Of a stretch of 64,000 nucleotides of DNA, positions 28,690 to 37,235 are shown one piece after another (the stretch's first letter is position 1; the number at the start of each line of letters is the position of its first letter). This DNA comes from Cytophagaceae bacterium (GTDB lineage Bacteria; Bacteroidota; Bacteroidia; Cytophagales; Spirosomataceae). Both the position numbers and the translations under genes were made by a program. The notes under the pieces are model-generated. The model worked only from the letters and a program-made list of their open reading frames with translations. It was not told the DNA's origin and did no database searches. Location of the stretch: assembly GCA_017984215.1 (NCBI GenBank), contig JAGOAA010000001.1:124001-188000 (forward strand). The letters run 5' to 3'.

Positions 28690-28763
28690 TGATTCCGTTT
28701 GGATTCGAACCAAAGACCTACTGCTTAGAAGGCAGTTGCTCTATCCAGCTGAGCTACGGAACC
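28690..28763 (-). tRNA. tRNA-Arg (anticodon UCU)
   Basis: A 74-nt tRNA. The acceptor GGTTCCG pairs with CGGAATC (one G-U), discriminator A, no encoded CCA. D stem GCTC/GAGC; anticodon arm ACTGC-CTTCTAA-GCAGT reads UCU (AGA/AGG codons); T arm TTTGG-TTCGAAT-CCAAA. It is the last tRNA of the Ser-Pro-Arg cluster and lies directly upstream of the ligase-like gene on the same strand. Confidence 0.96.
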
Positions 28764-28774
28764 TAAAATTAAAA

Positions 28775-28818
28775 AGTCAATTTAGCTAAATGTGCAAGCA
28801 CTCTTAACTAAATTGACT
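28775..28818 (-). terminator. Hairpin between tRNA-Pro and tRNA-Arg (terminator-like)
   Basis: A perfect 11-bp inverted repeat, AGTCAATTTAG (28775-28785) with CTAAATTGACT (28808-28818), encloses a small GTGC-AA-GCAC hairpin (28792-28801). On the minus strand it is followed by TTTTTAATTTT, like an intrinsic terminator. tRNA-Arg begins 11 nt later without its own promoter, so it may be a partial terminator or a processing structure. Confidence 0.45.
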
Positions 28819-28821
28819 GTG

Positions 28822-28895
28822 TCGGGGTGGCAGGATTCGAACCTACGACCTCTTGGTCCCAAACCAAGCGCGATACCGGGCTACGCTACACCCCG
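28822..28895 (-). tRNA. tRNA-Pro (anticodon UGG)
   Basis: A 74-nt tRNA. The acceptor CGGGGTG pairs with CACCCCG, discriminator A, no encoded CCA. Anticodon arm CTTGG-TTTGGGA-CCAAG reads UGG; T arm GTAGG-TTCGAAT-CCTGC. It is the middle gene of the cluster. A plus-strand open frame across it is an antisense artefact. Confidence 0.96.
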
Positions 28896-28905
28896 AAAAA
28901 CACTG

Positions 28906-28992
28906 CGGAGAGAGAGGGATTCGAACCCTCGGTACCGTTTCCAGTACGCATGTTTAGCAAACATGTCCTTTCGGCCTCTCAGGCATCTCTCC
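28906..28992 (-). tRNA. tRNA-Ser (anticodon GCU)
   Basis: An 87-nt class II tRNA. The acceptor GGAGAGA pairs with TCTCTCC, discriminator G, no encoded CCA. Anticodon arm CATGT-TTGCTAA-ACATG reads GCU (AGC/AGU codons). The long variable arm pairs through GTAC/GTAC, and the T arm is GAGGG-TTCGAAT-CCCTC. It is the first gene after the cluster promoter. Confidence 0.96.
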
Positions 28993-29009
28993 TAGCATTT
29001 AAGAGAGTA

Positions 29010-29041
29010 CAAAAATAAGATTATTATTTTAAGATGCCAAA
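29010..29041 (-). promoter_or_regulatory. Promoter of the tRNA-Ser-Pro-Arg cluster
   Basis: On the minus strand TTTG (29041-29038), 20 nt, then TATTTTTG (29017-29010), a full match to TTTG-N20-TAnnTTTG. The expected start near 29003 lies about 10 nt before tRNA-Ser. With no later promoter visible it may also drive the ligase-like gene and the genes after it. Confidence 0.6.
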
Positions 29042-29065
29042 CAAACAGTTAAAAAAAACTAAAAA

Positions 29066-30556
29066 TTATAGATCAAACGATGAAATAGCTTTTCCAGGTA
29101 AATTTGTTTTTCCCATTAAACTTATATCAACTTGACGAGCTGCTTCTCTCCCTTCCGAGATAGCCCAGACAACTAAGGACTGACCTCTTCTGGCATCTCC
29201 AGCAGTAAACACCTTGTCTACCAAGGTTTTATAAGTGCCATCTGCAGCTATATTTCCTCGTTCATCTAATGTACCACCTTGATTTTTGAGCTCTTCAATC
29301 ATATTTAAATGATCTGTATGTAAAAATCCGGCAGCAATTAATGCTAAATCACATGGAATCTCACGCACATTACTAATTTCTTGTTCCAATTTCCCATTCA
29401 CATTTTTCATGGAAATATCTCCAATTACCAAAGCTTTCAACTCTCCCTTTTCATTTTTCACAAACTCTTGTAAGGAAATTGACCATAAACGCTCTGCCCC
29501 TTCTTCATGCGATGTTGAAGTGCGTAACATATTAGGCCAATTTGGCCATGGAGTGTTTTCAGCTCGATCAACCGGTGGCTTAGGCATTACCTCAATTTGA
29601 GTAATTGATTTTGCTTTGTGTCGATTAGATGTTCCCACACAGTCGGAACCAGTGTCTCCACCTCCAATAACAACGACATGTTTTCCCGTGGCTAAAATAT
29701 CCCCATAAGAATAATTTTCACCCTTATGATTCTTAGCAACCTCGATACCTGATACACGTTTGTTTTGCTGAGACAAAAATTCCATAGCTGGGAAAATACC
29801 AATTGCATCGTTTCCCTTAGCTTGAATTAAGCGTGGTGTGGTAGAACCGGTAGTTAAAACGACCGCATCAAACTCTTGTTGTAATTTAGTCAATTTGATA
29901 TCCTGTCCAATGGTCGTATTCGTTATAAACTCAATACCTTCTTGCTCCATGACAGCTACGCGACGATCTATCGTCGATTTGTCCAGTTTGAAATCTGGAA
30001 TACCAAAACGTAATAAACCACCTATGCGATCAGCACGCTCATATACAGTGACTAAATGTCCTGCTTTGTTCAATTGACTTGCGGCAGCCAAACCAGCCGG
30101 ACCTGAACCAACAATAGCAACTCGCTTGCCACTACGTTTAGCAGGTATTTGAGGAACCACCCAACCTTCTGCATACGCTTTCTCAATAATTGATTTTTCA
30201 ATCATCTCAATTGCGACAGCTGGTTTGTTGATTCCTAATACGCAAGCAGATTCACATGGTGCTGGACATATACGTCCCGTAAATTCAGGGAAATTGTTCG
30301 TTGAAACCAAGATTTCAAACGCATACTTCCAATTTTGCTCAAACACCGCATCATTAAATTCAGGAATGATATTTCCTAATGGACAACCATTGTGACAAAA
30401 TGGTGTTCCACAGTCCATACAGCGACTAGCCTGCGCTTCTGTTGCCTCAGGTGATGCCAATAATTCAATTTCTTTATAATCTTTTACGCGTTCTGATACA
30501 GGACGCTTTAACGCTGTTTTCCGATCAATTTCTAAAAACCCAGTTGGCTTGCCCAT
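29066..30556 (-). CDS. gltD: Glutamate synthase small subunit
   Basis: A 496-aa NADPH-oxidising subunit of glutamate synthase (GOGAT); it feeds electrons to GltB for reductive transfer of the glutamine amide to 2-oxoglutarate. Iron-sulfur cysteines are in place (C46, C49, C54, C58 and C97, C101, C105). The FAD motif is VGSGPAGLAAA near 149-159, and an NADPH motif VVIGGGDTGSDC lies near 290. It starts 4 bp after gltB ends, giving the operon order gltB-gltD. Length and motifs are normal. Confidence 0.96.
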   Translation of the reverse strand: MGKPTGFLEIDRKTALKRPVSERVKDYKEIELLASPEATEAQASRCMDCGTPFCHNGCPLGNIIPEFNDAVFEQNWKYAFEILVSTNNFPEFTGRICPAPCESACVLGINKPAVAIEMIEKSIIEKAYAEGWVVPQIPAKRSGKRVAIVGSGPAGLAAASQLNKAGHLVTVYERADRIGGLLRFGIPDFKLDKSTIDRRVAVMEQEGIEFITNTTIGQDIKLTKLQQEFDAVVLTTGSTTPRLIQAKGNDAIGIFPAMEFLSQQNKRVSGIEVAKNHKGENYSYGDILATGKHVVVIGGGDTGSDCVGTSNRHKAKSITQIEVMPKPPVDRAENTPWPNWPNMLRTSTSHEEGAERLWSISLQEFVKNEKGELKALVIGDISMKNVNGKLEQEISNVREIPCDLALIAAGFLHTDHLNMIEELKNQGGTLDERGNIAADGTYKTLVDKVFTAGDARRGQSLVVWAISEGREAARQVDISLMGKTNLPGKAISSFDL

Positions 30557-30560
30557 TTTA

Positions 30561-33500
30561 CTATTTTTTTAAATCAATTTGAATATCTTGATAAACACGA
30601 TCTTTATCATTTAACACATCTGAAATGCTTAAATGTCTTGTTGCTAAAGCATTACGGTAATCAACTGGTAATACCTTCTTGAATAGGCTAGCCGAAGCTC
30701 CAAAATTATCCAAAATCGCTTTTCCCTTAGTTGAATTCGTTAATTCAATATGCTTTTCTAAATACATCCGAACAATGGAAATATCTTCTGGAGTTAAATC
30801 AGTGATTTCCACCATTTCCCGATTTACCTTGTTGTCGAAATTATTCTTCTCATCAAGTATATAAGCTACTCCTCCCGACATACCGGCTCCAAAATTGCGA
30901 CCAGTCTCTCCTAAAATTAATACAAGACCTCCTGTCATATATTCACAGCCGTGATCACCAATTCCTTCAACGACTACTTTTGCACCTGAATTACGAACAC
31001 AGAAACGCTCTCCAGCCATACCTGCCAGGTAAGCTTCACCTGAGGTCGCACCATAGAAACTAACGTTTCCGACGATGCTATTATCAGCCGCATTAAATTG
31101 AGCTAATTTTGATGGATATGCAATAATGGTTGAACCACACATTCCTTTTCCGATGTAATCATTCGCATCACCTTCAATTTCAAGTTTCAAACCTTTCACC
31201 GAAAATGCACCAAAAGATTGACCAGCCGTTCCATTGAACTTCATGTGAATTGTCCCAGCTGGTAATGCTTTCTCACCATATTTCTTGGTGATTTCATTTG
31301 AAATAATTGTACCTACCGAACGATTAACGTTGATAATTGGAAGCTCGCCATAAACAGGTTTCTGTGTATCGATAGCCGACTGCGCTAATTTTAGAATTTG
31401 CCAATCTAATTGATCTTCTAATCCATGATCTTGTTCCTCTGATTTAACTACAGCAACACCTTCCTCACGGGATGCAGGAGTTAATATTGGAGATAAGTCT
31501 ACGTGCTTAAATTTCCAATGATTTGACAAATCTGTCATCTCTAATAAATCTACACGGCCTACCATCTCTTCTAAAGTTCTGAAACCTAATTCAGCCATGA
31601 TCTCACGCATATCTTGTGCTAAGAAGTGGAATAGATTAACCACATCTTCAGGTTTCCCTGTATACAATGCACGCAATTCTGGGTTTTGTGTAGCGACACC
31701 TACTGGACAAGTATTTAGATGACATTTACGCATCATGATACAACCTGCAGTAACAAGCGCCGCTGTTGCTACTCCGAACTCCTCTGCTCCCAACAAGGCA
31801 GCGATTGCAATATCACGCCCAGTTTTAATTTGACCGTCGGTTTGAACTGTTACACGACCACGTAATTTATTTCGAACCAATGTCTGATGTGTCTCAGCTA
31901 AACCAAGTTCCCATGGCAAACCTGCATGACGAATAGAAGATAATGGAGATGCTCCAGTTCCACCGTCGTAACCAGCTATTAGAATATGGTCAGCATGCGC
32001 TTTAGCAACACCAGCAGCAATCGTTCCTACACCCGCTTCAGATACCAGTTTAACGGATATACGTGCAGCGCGGTTTGCATTCTTTAAATCAAATATCAAT
32101 TGCGCTAAGTCCTCAATCGAATAGATGTCATGATGGGGAGGCGGCGAAATTAAACCTACACCCGGTGTTGAATGACGCGTTTTTCCGATCCAATCATCTA
32201 CTTTGTGACCAGGTAATTGACCTCCTTCTCCTGGCTTGGCTCCTTGGGCCATCTTAATTTGCAACTCTTTGGCATTTGTTAGGTAGTTGGCTGTTACCCC
32301 AAAACGACCAGAAGCTACTTGCTTAATCGCTGAATTCATCGAATCGCCATTGGCCATTGCCTCAAAACGAATTGGATCTTCCCCTCCTTCACCTGTATTA
32401 GATTTACCTCCAATACGATTCATCGCAATCGCTAAGGTTGTATGTGCCTCGTATGAAATAGAACCAAACGACATGGCACCTGTTGCGAAACGCTTCAATA
32501 TATTTTCAATTGGCTCTACCTCATCAATTGAAATAGCTTGAGCCGATTTAAAACGCATTAAGCCACGAAGCGTTATTGCTTTTTTAGTTTGATCATCAAT
32601 GATTTGTGCATATTTTTTGTAGACAGCATAATCGTTTGATTTCGTTGCTTGCTGCAACAAGTGAATCGTAGCTGGATTGAATAAATGCTCCTCTCCTCTT
32701 TGTTTCCATTGGTAAATACCTCCAACTTCTAATTTTGGATATTCTGATTTCAATAATTCATATCCCGCATGATGCTTGACCAATGCTTCTTTAGCAATTG
32801 TATCTAAATCGATTCCTTTGATTCGACTGATTGATCCTGTAAAATATAAATCTACAACCTCTTTGCCAATACCAAGAATTTCAAAAATTTGAGCTCCTTG
32901 GTAAGATTGCAAAGTAGATATACCCATTTTAGAGAAAATCTTAAGCAATTCACCATTAACAGCCTTAATGTAATTGTATTCTAACTTTTCATAAGTCAAA
33001 GATTGATCCACCAAATTCGTCTCTTTCATCGAACGAATGGTTTCAAATGCCATGTATGGGTTTACTGCAGATGCACCATAACCAATCAATGTAGCAAAAT
33101 GGTGCGTTTCCCATACATCACCTGCCTCAACAATTATCCCCACTTTTGCGCGTTTTTTCGTGCGAATCAAGTGATTATGTACGGCGCCCAATGCTAATAA
33201 AGATGGAATTGGAGCATGGGAAGAATCAACGCCTCTATCTGTTAATAATATAATTGAATACCCATCATCAACCGCATCCTCAGCGTATTGGCAAATTCGC
33301 TCTAGTGCCTTTTTCAAAACTCCTTCATCCTCAGATGCACGGAAAGTCATATGAATTGATTTCGTTTGGAAATTCTCATGATCGATCCAACGAATTTTTT
33401 CAACCTCTTTATTACGCAACACAGGTTGTTGAATTTCAATCTGCTTGCAATGGCTTGGGCTTTCTTCTAATAAATTTGACAAACCTCCAATATCAGTTAG

Positions 33501-35132
33501 CAAAGACATTACCATACGCTCACGAATCGGATCGATAGGTGGATTGGTTACCTGAGCAAATAACTGTTTGAAATAAGAAGACAAATGTTGCGCCTTATCA
33601 GAAAGAACAGCCAATGGAGTATCTATACCCATAGATCCCAAAGCTTCCTTGCCAGTTTCAGCCATTTGAGTAAGTACAATACGAATATCTTCCGTAGAGA
33701 AACCAAATATCTGTTGACGCGAAATTAATTCTGTAGCCTTCGGTTGGCGATATTCACTACCTGCTTCAGGTAAATCTTCTACACGAATTTTATTTTCACG
33801 AAGCCATTGTCCGTAGGGCTGTTGTTGGCAAATAGTTTCCTTTAATTCTTCGTCTGGGATAATACGACCTTGCTCCATGTCAACAACAAACATCTTGCCT
33901 GGCTGTAAACGGCCCTTTGATACAATGGTAGCTGGATCTAAATCCAATACACCTGCTTCAGATGCCATAATTACATGGTCATCTTCTGTCACCCAATAGC
34001 GTGAAGGACGAAGACCGTTTCGATCTAACGTTGCTCCAATCATTTTACCATCTGTAAATGAAATACTAGCTGGACCATCCCAAGGCTCCATCATAGCTGC
34101 ATGATATTCGTAGAATTCACGCTTATAATCTGCCATGCTGTCGTTTCCATCCCAAGCTTCTGGTATCAACATCATCATAACATGTGGTAATGATCGCCCA
34201 CTGAGGTATAATAACTCAATCGCATTATCTAAAATTGCCGAATCGGATTGGCCCAAACTACAAACGGGTAATATCATATCAAGTTCTTCTTGCGTAAAGA
34301 ACTTACTTGAAAACAATGATGATTGCGCTTGCATCCAAGAGGAATTACCTTTTACGGTATTAATCTCCCCATTATGAGCAATGAATCGGAATGGTTGGGC
34401 TAATTTCCATTCAGGGAATGTATTTGTCGAGAACCTTGAGTGTACAATAGCTAAAGCAGATGTAAAATTCTCTTCATGCAAATCCTTGAAGTAACCAGGA
34501 ACTTGCATCGTAGTCAACATACCCTTATAGATAATGGTCCTACAAGACAATGAGGTAAAGTAAAACTTATCTTCAAGTGATGGAATCGTTTCATTCAATA
34601 AACGAGTCACATACTGTCTAAATACATATAATTTACGTTCAAAATCTATTTCTGTAGCACATGTCTCAGGTCGTTCAATGAACAATTGTTGAATAGATGG
34701 TTCAGCTTTACCTGAATCGGCTCCTTGAATATCTCCGTTATCAACAGGAACAATTCGGTACCCAATTAGACGTAAACCTAATTTCTTTGCCTTGCGCTCA
34801 ATGACATCTTTACATTCCTTAATTAAGCCTTCATGATTTGGGAAAAATATCATCCCCACTCCGTATTGACCGGGTGAAGGAAGTGAAAAACCTATTTTAC
34901 GAGACTCCTCAAGTAGAAATTCATGAGGAATTTGAAGTAAAACACCAGCTCCATCACCAGAGTTGGGATCACAACCACACGCACCGCGATGATCCATACG
35001 AATTAACATCGTAATTGAATCTTGTACAATACGGTGGGATTTAATCCCTTTCATACTGGCTACAAATCCAATTCCGCACGCATCATGTTCAAATTCTTTT
35101 CTATAAAGACCCTCGCTGGCAATGTTATTCAT
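30561..35132 (-). CDS. gltB: Glutamate synthase large subunit
   Basis: A 1523-aa subunit. It begins with a class II glutamine amidotransferase domain whose nucleophile should be C19 in HDACGIGF, after an 18-residue propeptide-like leader as in other GltB proteins. The central and FMN-binding synthase domains follow (GGKSNTGEGGEDP near 950, KPGEGGQLPGHKV near 1010, and CHLNTCPVGVATQ near 1135 with 3Fe-4S cysteines), then the C-terminal GXGXG beta-helix (about 1270-1480). Full length, no disruption. Expression probably responds to nitrogen status; an inverted repeat lies 43 bp upstream of the start. Confidence 0.97.
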   Translation of the reverse strand: MNNIASEGLYRKEFEHDACGIGFVASMKGIKSHRIVQDSITMLIRMDHRGACGCDPNSGDGAGVLLQIPHEFLLEESRKIGFSLPSPGQYGVGMIFFPNHEGLIKECKDVIERKAKKLGLRLIGYRIVPVDNGDIQGADSGKAEPSIQQLFIERPETCATEIDFERKLYVFRQYVTRLLNETIPSLEDKFYFTSLSCRTIIYKGMLTTMQVPGYFKDLHEENFTSALAIVHSRFSTNTFPEWKLAQPFRFIAHNGEINTVKGNSSWMQAQSSLFSSKFFTQEELDMILPVCSLGQSDSAILDNAIELLYLSGRSLPHVMMMLIPEAWDGNDSMADYKREFYEYHAAMMEPWDGPASISFTDGKMIGATLDRNGLRPSRYWVTEDDHVIMASEAGVLDLDPATIVSKGRLQPGKMFVVDMEQGRIIPDEELKETICQQQPYGQWLRENKIRVEDLPEAGSEYRQPKATELISRQQIFGFSTEDIRIVLTQMAETGKEALGSMGIDTPLAVLSDKAQHLSSYFKQLFAQVTNPPIDPIRERMVMSLLTDIGGLSNLLEESPSHCKQIEIQQPVLRNKEVEKIRWIDHENFQTKSIHMTFRASEDEGVLKKALERICQYAEDAVDDGYSIILLTDRGVDSSHAPIPSLLALGAVHNHLIRTKKRAKVGIIVEAGDVWETHHFATLIGYGASAVNPYMAFETIRSMKETNLVDQSLTYEKLEYNYIKAVNGELLKIFSKMGISTLQSYQGAQIFEILGIGKEVVDLYFTGSISRIKGIDLDTIAKEALVKHHAGYELLKSEYPKLEVGGIYQWKQRGEEHLFNPATIHLLQQATKSNDYAVYKKYAQIIDDQTKKAITLRGLMRFKSAQAISIDEVEPIENILKRFATGAMSFGSISYEAHTTLAIAMNRIGGKSNTGEGGEDPIRFEAMANGDSMNSAIKQVASGRFGVTANYLTNAKELQIKMAQGAKPGEGGQLPGHKVDDWIGKTRHSTPGVGLISPPPHHDIYSIEDLAQLIFDLKNANRAARISVKLVSEAGVGTIAAGVAKAHADHILIAGYDGGTGASPLSSIRHAGLPWELGLAETHQTLVRNKLRGRVTVQTDGQIKTGRDIAIAALLGAEEFGVATAALVTAGCIMMRKCHLNTCPVGVATQNPELRALYTGKPEDVVNLFHFLAQDMREIMAELGFRTLEEMVGRVDLLEMTDLSNHWKFKHVDLSPILTPASREEGVAVVKSEEQDHGLEDQLDWQILKLAQSAIDTQKPVYGELPIINVNRSVGTIISNEITKKYGEKALPAGTIHMKFNGTAGQSFGAFSVKGLKLEIEGDANDYIGKGMCGSTIIAYPSKLAQFNAADNSIVGNVSFYGATSGEAYLAGMAGERFCVRNSGAKVVVEGIGDHGCEYMTGGLVLILGETGRNFGAGMSGGVAYILDEKNNFDNKVNREMVEITDLTPEDISIVRMYLEKHIELTNSTKGKAILDNFGASASLFKKVLPVDYRNALATRHLSISDVLNDKDRVYQDIQIDLKK

Positions 35133-35174
35133 AATATTATATAATTATTCTAACAAAAAAATAAAATAAATGTA

Positions 35175-35192
35175 ATTAAGAATTATCTTAAT
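35175..35192. repeat. Inverted repeat upstream of gltB
   Basis: ATTAAGA, 4 nt, TCTTAAT: a perfect 7-bp dyad in the 206-nt gene-free stretch 35133-35338. That stretch is otherwise AT-rich, with an isolated minus-strand -7-like match (CAAATTTA at 35227-35234) lacking a -33 partner. It could be an operator for gltBD. Confidence 0.3.
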
Positions 35193-35338
35193 CTGAGTGA
35201 ATATTCAATAGAATAAGCACATATTTCAAATTTAACTAAAAATATATTTGGCTAAAATCAATTATGACAAAATAATCTACTGAAATGAACAATATCATTT
35301 TTGCGATATAGTTATTCTGAAAATAATCCTATTTAATC

Positions 35339-35773
35339 TTAATAATCCTCTCCCAAATCGCTACCATCTATACCGTATTCATCTGTATTGGCGTCAGATT
35401 CATCTTCAAAATCGTTTTCTAGGTCATTTAAATAGATGGCATCAACGCCTTCTTGGTTGGTATTCATAATGGTTAAGTTCTCAATCTTGGCTTGATCTAA
35501 ACGATCAACAACCTCGTCAACTTTAGAAACGACAACAAAAAGCCCTAATTCATTTGTACAGATTTTAGTAGCTTTTCGAACTGCTGATACTCCAAATCCA
35601 TCGATGTTTTGAACTTTCGATATGTTCAGAATCATATTTGTGTACTCTTTTTTAAATAATAAGCGTACAGCAAGTTCTAACTCCTCATAATTTTCTTGAA
35701 CTAACTCCTCTCCTAACCATTCAATTAATGCGTAACTCTCGTTTTGTTCGAGTTGGTAAATCTTTGTAGACAT
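35339..35773 (-). CDS. STAS-domain protein with acidic tail
   Basis: A 144-aa protein. Residues 1-110 look like a STAS domain (anti-sigma-factor-antagonist fold), with the loop at KVQNIDGFGVSAVRKA near 53-68. In SpoIIAA-type proteins this loop reads DSSG and carries the phosphorylated Ser; here it is DGFG, so the usual switch residue is absent. The last 28 residues are very acidic (DLENDFEDESDANTDEYG and onward). I chose ATG 35773 (MSTKIYQLEQ); the longer frame to 35902 lies inside purC. It begins 1 bp after the purC stop. Function unknown. Confidence 0.72.
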   Translation of the reverse strand: MSTKIYQLEQNESYALIEWLGEELVQENYEELELAVRLLFKKEYTNMILNISKVQNIDGFGVSAVRKATKICTNELGLFVVVSKVDEVVDRLDQAKIENLTIMNTNQEGVDAIYLNDLENDFEDESDANTDEYGIDGSDLGEDY

Positions 35774-35774
35774 A

Positions 35775-36701
35775 TTAAATAAAAGATGAAATTTGACTAT
35801 AAATATCTTGAACGTAATTCGCTGATAAAGCTTCTTTGGTAAATTTGTTTCCCGTAATTTCCTCAAAAAGTAGAATGTATCTTTCCGAAATTTGATTAAC
35901 AAATTCGTCAGTAATCACAGGTACTGTTTGACCTTCTTTCCCTTGGAAATTGTTAGCAATTAACCATTCGCGAACAAATTCTTTTGATAATTGCTTTTGA
36001 GGTTCGCCGGCTTCAAATAATGCTTGATATGACTCTTTATAAAAATATCGGGAAGAATCAGGCGTATGAATTTCATCCATTAACATTATTTTACCCTCAT
36101 AAAAACCGAACTCGTATTTAGTGTCGACTAGAATTAATTTTTTATCATCGGCCATTTGTTGACCCCGGGCAAATAACGCATAGGTTTTCTCTTCAAGTTC
36201 TGCCATAACTGAGGAACTTACAATACCTTGATTCAATATCTCCTTGATTGAAATATCCTCATCATGACCTTCACTTGCTTTTGTTGTAGGTGTGATAATA
36301 GGATTAGGAAGCTTTTGATTTTCCTTAAGTCCATCCGGTAGCAAAACTCCACATACTTCACGCTTACCCGATTTGTATTCACGCCATAAATGGCCAACTA
36401 AATAACCACGGACAACCATTTCGATAGGAATTGGTTCGCAAGCAAGACCAAATGCTGCATTGGGTGCAGGTGAATTTAATAACCAATTAGGTACGATGTC
36501 AGACGTCGCTTTCAAAAAATGTGCTGCGATCTGATTTAATACTTGTCCTTTGTAAGGTATTTCTCGAGGTAGGACAACATCAAAAGCTGAAATGCGATTG
36601 GAAGTAATCATTAAAAGATATTTACCAAAAGAGTAAACATCACGCACTTTCCCTTGATAAAAGGATTTTTGACCAGGAAATACTAAGGGTGAAGGAGACA
36701 T
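35775..36701 (-). CDS. purC: Phosphoribosylaminoimidazole-succinocarboxamide synthase
   Basis: A 308-aa SAICAR synthetase that joins CAIR and aspartate with ATP in purine synthesis. It shows the family features [28 protein letters not shown] near 18-45, [20 protein letters not shown] near 93-112 and [11 protein letters not shown] near 195-205. The length of about 300 aa corresponds to the longer (yeast/Bacteroidota-like) form. It sits 10 bp after an unrecognised envelope gene and 1 bp before the STAS gene, probably one unit. Confidence 0.96.
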   Translation of the reverse strand: MSPSPLVFPGQKSFYQGKVRDVYSFGKYLLMITSNRISAFDVVLPREIPYKGQVLNQIAAHFLKATSDIVPNWLLNSPAPNAAFGLACEPIPIEMVVRGYLVGHLWREYKSGKREVCGVLLPDGLKENQKLPNPIITPTTKASEGHDEDISIKEILNQGIVSSSVMAELEEKTYALFARGQQMADDKKLILVDTKYEFGFYEGKIMLMDEIHTPDSSRYFYKESYQALFEAGEPQKQLSKEFVREWLIANNFQGKEGQTVPVITDEFVNQISERYILLFEEITGNKFTKEALSANYVQDIYSQISSFI

Positions 36702-36711
36702 AAAATTAAAA

Positions 36712-37233
36712 TTAAAATAAGTTTTTTTCTTTACGCTTCATTAAATCGAGCAAATTCATAGCTTCATTTAGGCGTATATTTTTTATCGAACTTATTTGAT
36801 TCGTTAAGGAAATATGATTGTTTTCCTTTGGGACTTGATAAGCCAATATTTCAAATACTTTAATCATAGAGTCTGATACCATAGGCTCATCTACAATTAT
36901 TTGTTTGCAAAATGCTAAGGACTTTGCAAAATTTTTCCGTTGATATAACGAAAGAGATCGTATTACATATTCATTTAATCCTCTTGGACTATAATTCAAA
37001 TCTAAAGAATCTGATTTTAACTTTAAAGCGACGTTACGCTTCATACGTGATAAATCGTTATTTGTGAAAATGCTTCGTTGTTCTAACTTTCTTAAACTAA
37101 CATAGGCAGCATTATAATTCCCTTCTGAAACGTAAGTATTAATTGCTCCTATATTTTGATTATAACTATAATTACCTTCAGCGTATAAAGACTGAAAAAA
37201 TAGTATAATGATATAGAAAAACGTAGAAAACAC
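36712..37233 (-). CDS. Unrecognised exported protein, helical repeats
   Basis: A 173-aa protein starting at GTG 37233, 2 bp after the stop of the gene upstream. The N-terminus ([20 protein letters not shown]) looks like a cleavable signal peptide. The rest is helical and TPR-like, with segments such as [20 protein letters not shown] and [17 protein letters not shown]. The arrangement of a membrane protein followed by a secreted TPR protein faintly recalls Bat (aerotolerance) operons, but I cannot assign it to a family. Confidence 0.65.
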   Translation of the reverse strand: MFSTFFYIIILFFQSLYAEGNYSYNQNIGAINTYVSEGNYNAAYVSLRKLEQRSIFTNNDLSRMKRNVALKLKSDSLDLNYSPRGLNEYVIRSLSLYQRKNFAKSLAFCKQIIVDEPMVSDSMIKVFEILAYQVPKENNHISLTNQISSIKNIRLNEAMNLLDLMKRKEKNLF

Positions 37234-37235
37234 AG

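Noticed and set aside
28792..29018. Two plus-strand open frames across tRNA-Pro and tRNA-Ser with GWQDSNLRP-like sequence
   Set aside because: They are antisense to tRNA genes. This peptide pattern is a well-known artefact of translating tRNA complements, not a protein.
35774..35902. N-terminal extension of the STAS protein
   Set aside because: The extra 43 residues come from the end of purC in another frame and resemble nothing; the ATG at 35773 starts the domain cleanly.
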